From positions 505,369 through 569,368 of the forward strand of contig NW_017962916.1 in NCBI RefSeq assembly GCF_001661345.1: a stretch of 64,000 bases of DNA, written 5' to 3'. Made by a program: the position numbers and the translations under genes. Positions 60,564 to 64,000 of this stretch are shown here, one piece after another. The stretch comes from Ascoidea rubescens DSM 1968. Its lineage: Eukaryota; Ascomycota; Saccharomycetes; Ascoideales; Ascoideaceae. Each line of letters opens with the position of its first letter. The first letter of the stretch is position 1. The notes beneath the pieces are model-generated. The model saw nothing but the letters and a program-made list of their open reading frames with translations, did no database searches and was not told where the DNA came from.

Positions 60564-61652
60564 ATGTCGTTATGGGTGGATCGATACAGGCCTAAAACAC
60601 TAGTATCTCTTGATTTTCATCAAGATGTTGCCAATCGATTAAAAGCTCTAGCTTCTTCGGGAGATTTTCCTCATCTTTTGATCTATGGGCCTTCTGGTGG
60701 TGGTAAGAAAACAAGTATATTGGCCACCTTGAATGAATTGTATGGTTCAGGTATTGAGAAAATGAAGATTGATGTTAGGACTTTTACGACACCAACAAAC
60801 CGTAAATTGGAGTTTAATGTGATCTCCTCCAACTACCACATTGAGATCACTCCCTCAGATATGGGGAATAACGATAGAATCGTCATTCAAGAGCTATTAA
60901 AAGAGATTGGACAAACTGAACAGATTGACTTTCAAACTGGCAAACATCGATTTAAAGTGGTTATAATTAACGATGCAGAGTCGTTAACTAGAGATGCCCA
61001 GGCTGCGTTAAGAAGAACAATGGAAAAGTATTCAACTAATATCAGGTTAATCTTGATTGCAGAATCCACGTCCAACATTATATTGCCAATCAAATCCAGA
61101 ACCTTGTTGATACGATGCTCATTGCCTACAATTGAAGAAATCAATCGGGTTTTATTGAAAATTAGCAAAAAGGAAAATTTACAAGAAAACAATCAATTGC
61201 CTCAGAATGATCGAGAGTGTTTGAAAATATTAAACAGGATTTCCATCAATTCTGAGAGAAATCTTAGAAAGGCAATTTTGTTATTTGAATCATTAGTAAT
61301 GATTCACAACAAATTGACCATAAATACCCCAATAATTGAATTGGATTGGGAATTGGTTATTAAGAATCTATCAAACTCAGTATTGAAAAATAGATCAGTT
61401 TCAACTCTATCGCAATCAAGGTCAATTTTGTATGAATTAATAAGTCATTGTATTCCACCTATTATAATATTGAAAAAATTGGCATTTTTTTTGATTTGCA
61501 ATGAGAGAATTGAAAACGACGATGTTAAATTTCAAATAGTAGATGCTGCAAGTGTATTTAATGAAAGATTAAATCTTGGTTCAAAAGCTATATTTCATTT
61601 AGAAGGATTTTTAGCTAAAACGATGGTTATACTTGAAAAAAATAGGGTTTAA
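60564..61652 (+). CDS. RFC5: Replication factor C subunit 5
   Basis: A 362-residue clamp-loader AAA+ subunit that starts MSLWVDRYRPKTL, as in yeast Rfc5 (human RFC3). The phosphate-binding loop is GPSGGGKKT at 42-50, with the Rfc5-typical GKKT. The block ITPSDMGNNDRIVIQELLKE and AALRRTMEKYSTNIRLI are near-identical to the family. The usual SRC box reads SRT here: the Arg finger is kept but the Cys is replaced. RFC loads PCNA at primer ends. I found no CTG codon in the whole frame. Stop at 61650-61652. Confidence 0.97.
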   Translation: MSLWVDRYRPKTLVSLDFHQDVANRLKALASSGDFPHLLIYGPSGGGKKTSILATLNELYGSGIEKMKIDVRTFTTPTNRKLEFNVISSNYHIEITPSDMGNNDRIVIQELLKEIGQTEQIDFQTGKHRFKVVIINDAESLTRDAQAALRRTMEKYSTNIRLILIAESTSNIILPIKSRTLLIRCSLPTIEEINRVLLKISKKENLQENNQLPQNDRECLKILNRISINSERNLRKAILLFESLVMIHNKLTINTPIIELDWELVIKNLSNSVLKNRSVSTLSQSRSILYELISHCIPPIIILKKLAFFLICNERIENDDVKFQIVDAASVFNERLNLGSKAIFHLEGFLAKTMVILEKNRV

Positions 61653-61683
61653 TACAGGATAAATTTATACAAGAATCAATTAA

Positions 61684-61717
<34 letters not shown>
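61684..61717. repeat. Tetranucleotide (TAAG)n microsatellite
   Basis: Eight or more perfect copies of taag lie just after the RFC5 stop, between the converging ends of RFC5 and MRPL16. Confidence 0.92.
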
Positions 61718-61719
<2 letters not shown>

Positions 61720-61753
61720 CAAATAAATAGGAAAAAGGATACTAAAAAATGGT

Positions 61754-62506
61754 TTACCAACCTCTGTACAATTTATATTCGCGCTTTTTACCTTCTAGTA
61801 TATTCTTGAGTTCTTTTGATGGGTTTGCTATCATTTTAGAGACGACGTTTTCCTTTGGAGGAACTGGAATTGTACGATGTAAACTCACTCTTGGTAGATC
61901 TGTTTTAGTGACAGTTTCATAGACACCAGATAGTTTTTGAGCAGCTTTTCTAAGAGTATCTCTTGCGACTCTTTCGTGTAAATTTGGAGCATCGATTTCA
62001 AACAATACTTTACCAGTTGGAACTCTTGCGGCCCAATGGTCAAATGCACCTTTACCTTTACCCATACGAGTTTCGTTACCTTTAACACAAACAGGAACAC
62101 TGCAAACAAATCTTTTGTACAATTTGCCGCTGATGGGTCTCATGGCTCTCATTATAACAACGTCGGCTTCTTGGAGTTGTTTAGCAGACAATCTAACACC
62201 TTCTGATTTCAATCTCAAACCATAACTGCCAAAGACAATTGTAGAGCCCTTTATTGAGCCTCCAGTACGAACAGGCACTCTGCCCTTGTGACCTTTTCTT
62301 ACACGTTTAAATCTGGGGGCATATTCATGACCAAGACGTTTTGTGATGAATTGGTTTAGTTTGGAAAGACCTATGTGAAAAAATTGGACATGTTAATATT
62401 AGTTGCGAAAGGTAGAAGCAATAAAAAAAAGGTATTAAAAATAAAACAGAAAACACACACCTAAAGAGCCATATCCTACGATGGAGGGACGAAGACCTAA
62501 AAACAT
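61754..62506 (-). CDS. MRPL16: Mitochondrial ribosomal protein uL16m (Mrpl16), spliced
   Basis: Two exons, 62506-62461 and 62370-61754, encode 220 residues. Exon 1 gives [15 protein letters not shown] and exon 2 continues [20 protein letters not shown], then [19 protein letters not shown]. The uL16 core follows with [21 protein letters not shown]. cerevisiae Mrpl16 has 232 residues. uL16 lines the tRNA corridor near the peptidyl-transferase centre. The 90-nt intron has a gtgtgt donor, a tattaac branch-like word and a catag acceptor, and the joined frame is open throughout. The longest single open frame begins in exon 2 and would miss the conserved N-terminal 46 residues. A CACGTG lies 97 bp upstream. 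Confidence 0.93.
62371..62460 (-). other. MRPL16 intron (90 nt)
   Basis: The donor is gtgtgt at 62460-62455, an unusual form of the yeast gtatgt. The likely branch word is tattaac, about 25 bases before the acceptor. The acceptor is cacatag, ending at 62371. Splicing completes a Gly codon (g|gt). Confidence 0.85.
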
Positions 62507-62602
62507 CTTTGGAAAAAAGTCTGGGTTAAAACAGTCGAATCGTTATTCGATATTCAAAAAGAGTGAAAAGATCGATTTGGGAATAAAATGAGATATAATC
62601 AT

Positions 62603-62608
62603 CACGTG
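62603..62608. promoter_or_regulatory. CACGTG site upstream of MRPL16
   Basis: The core cacgtg lies 97 bp upstream of the MRPL16 ATG on the minus strand, in the gap to BNA7. The neighbouring 62621-62651 is a short tatattt repeat. Confidence 0.45.
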
Positions 62609-62727
62609 CAAGAGTAAACTTTATATTTCATATTTTATATTTTATATTTTATCAACTGAGTTTTAGTATTTTTATTTGTTTATTAGATGCTATTTAATGG
62701 GCGTTATGATGATCAAGTGGTTGTTGT

Positions 62728-63777
62728 TTAGGTGGTTTGGAGGATGAGGTTGGCAGTGGAAGCAGCCTCGTACACGTCGTTGTGTGTGCCAAAGTTACCA
62801 ACAGAGAGTGTGTATCTGAGCTGGTATTTTTCTAGAACATCCGCAACAAACTGTTTAGTTTGGTTCAACGATAGTAGTTGATCTTGGTAGGAGTGGACAA
62901 TAACGAATTGGTTGTATTTGAGAGTTTTCAGAATATCAGTAAACAAGCTGCTGAAGTTTGATGATGAGGTGTAATCGAATTCATTGTGGTGCGCCTCATT
63001 AACAAAAGAGCTGTATGAAGGATATTCTTTTATTAGCGATTCAATGTTGTAAATTCCATCCAATAGGTAGATATTGTTCAAGCTTTTCTCCGGAAAGGAT
63101 TTACTAAACGATTGCAAGATCTGTTTTTCTTTCTGATTGCCACTTTTATCTTGATCTGGGTTCAGTTTAAACCATTGGGATAGAATGGAGTTGTAATTCA
63201 ACACTTGCAATATCAATGTCGCACCCACAGAATGGCCGATTAAATTGATTTTAATTTTGTCGTTGTTCAAACCAATTCCTTTCTGTTTTAAATGCCCTAG
63301 GATCGATGTAAGAGCAGAGAGGACATCTAACAAATATGAGGGAAACTTGTGGATGGGAGCCAATCTGTAGTCAATTGAATAGAAGTTGTCTGTAATTGTG
63401 ATAGCAGTCTGGGTTTTATTGTTCTCAACAGCAACGAACTGTTCAAATAGCTTATCAGAATCAAAACAGGTGTTTAATGGGTCTCTCCAGGCCCCACCAT
63501 GAATAAAAATACTCACTACATGGTCCAGGCTTTGAGACTCAGCTTGAGTTGAAGTGCTACTACCACGAACATAATGACATACTACCTGTCTTTCGTGGGC
63601 ACCATAATGAATGGTTTCTCTGCAATAGTCTGTCTTCATTTCCACAGCTGAATAGCACTGAAGCTTTGAGCAACACTGATTATATACTTGGTCAACATCG
63701 CGAAATGGCGTGTTTCTATTGGCCACTTCCCCAAATGTTCGGCGCTTAACTCTCTCTAACTCCCTTTGAATCGCCAT
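62728..63777 (-). CDS. BNA7: Kynurenine formamidase
   Basis: 349 residues from the ATG at 63777; the open frame extends two codons upstream only to a TTG. The alpha/beta hydrolase has the family's HGGAW oxyanion motif at 93-97 and nucleophile Ser183 in GHSVGATLI. Asp299 in VHSYQDQLL and His332 in FGTHNDVY complete a visible Ser-Asp-His triad. The match to yeast Bna7 includes IYLLDGIYNIESLIKEYPSY. Bna7 hydrolyses N-formylkynurenine to kynurenine on the tryptophan-to-NAD pathway. S. cerevisiae Bna7 has 261 residues; here an N-terminal extension of about 50 residues and a Lys/Gln-rich insert around 205-225 add length. Confidence 0.92.
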   Translation of the reverse strand: MAIQRELERVKRRTFGEVANRNTPFRDVDQVYNQCCSKLQCYSAVEMKTDYCRETIHYGAHERQVVCHYVRGSSTSTQAESQSLDHVVSIFIHGGAWRDPLNTCFDSDKLFEQFVAVENNKTQTAITITDNFYSIDYRLAPIHKFPSYLLDVLSALTSILGHLKQKGIGLNNDKIKINLIGHSVGATLILQVLNYNSILSQWFKLNPDQDKSGNQKEKQILQSFSKSFPEKSLNNIYLLDGIYNIESLIKEYPSYSSFVNEAHHNEFDYTSSSNFSSLFTDILKTLKYNQFVIVHSYQDQLLSLNQTKQFVADVLEKYQLRYTLSVGNFGTHNDVYEAASTANLILQTT

Positions 63778-64000
63778 CCACAACCACGTATTGTATATGC
63801 TGGGCTTAATTTCAGTTGATGAGCTTCGTTAATTGCTGGGAGGTGGGAGTGCTGTTGAACTATTATATTCCTAGGTGGCGACTGCAGCAGTTGTAATCAA
63901 TTGTAAGAAAGCTAAGTTCTGGTTTATTGAATCAAGATGGTGTGCTATTTGAGCTGCATCAGAACTAATAATCACTAATCGAATTCTGGAAAGTATATGA

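Overview
The window is nuclear DNA from an AT-rich budding yeast (Saccharomycotina). The evidence is dense, mostly intronless genes with recognisable yeast orthologues (BUL1, MCH4, LSM3, MRPL4, SPN1, SLY41, CYR1, MSH4, CYT2, TRM61, LSM1, PRP31, YPD1, URB1, DIA4, TAH18, RFC5, MRPL16, BNA7), short introns with TACTAAC-like branch points, CACGTG and Reb1-like promoter sites, and proteins full of Asn/Ser/Gln runs. The species cannot be named from sequence alone. In-frame CTG is absent from RFC5 and CYT2 as I read them and sparse in the other genes examined, so the decoding of CUG is an open question.

Layout. 1-2.8 kb: no intact gene, only decayed coding pieces, including two related copies of a short segment. 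2.8-8.5 kb: BUL1 (minus) diverging from an MCH-type transporter (plus), with a possible retroelement fossil between them. 8.7-12.2 kb: two divergent pairs, LSM3/MRPL4 and TOM5/SPN1; TOM5 is a spliced 49-residue gene. 13.0-21.0 kb: a large Asn/Ser-rich single-pass membrane protein, a mitochondrial HMG-box protein, SLY41, then 2 kb with a decayed leucine-rich-repeat (LRR) relic. 21.4-28.0 kb: adenylate cyclase CYR1. 28.7-31.2 kb: an unidentified coiled-coil protein, an orphan Pol III B box, and a four-EF-hand calmodulin-like protein with an unusually long linker. 32.1-35.1 kb: an F-box/LRR pseudogene and a head-to-head inverted duplication of decayed coding sequence. 35.1-46.2 kb: MSH4, a mitochondrial membrane protein of unknown function, CYT2, TRM61, LSM1, PRP31 and a long YPD1. 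46.6-54.8 kb: URB1 and an intact SDS22-like LRR gene that is probably the functional relative of the pseudogene. 55-64 kb: DIA4, a probable mL50, an intron-bearing tRNA-Arg(ACG), TAH18, RFC5, spliced MRPL16 and BNA7.

Themes. There is no operon-like system. Several genes serve mitochondria: MRPL4, MRPL16, probable mL50, DIA4, CYT2, TOM5, the HMG-box protein and the 38.1-39.4 kb protein. Others serve RNA metabolism: LSM1, LSM3, PRP31, SPN1, TRM61 and URB1. CYR1, YPD1 and the calmodulin-like gene are signalling parts. The least explained material is the LRR gene with its decayed relatives, the inverted duplication at 34 kb, and the expanded calmodulin-like and YPD1 proteins. Two spliced genes (TOM5, MRPL16) and the tRNA were found by reading splice signals and RNA structure rather than long open frames.
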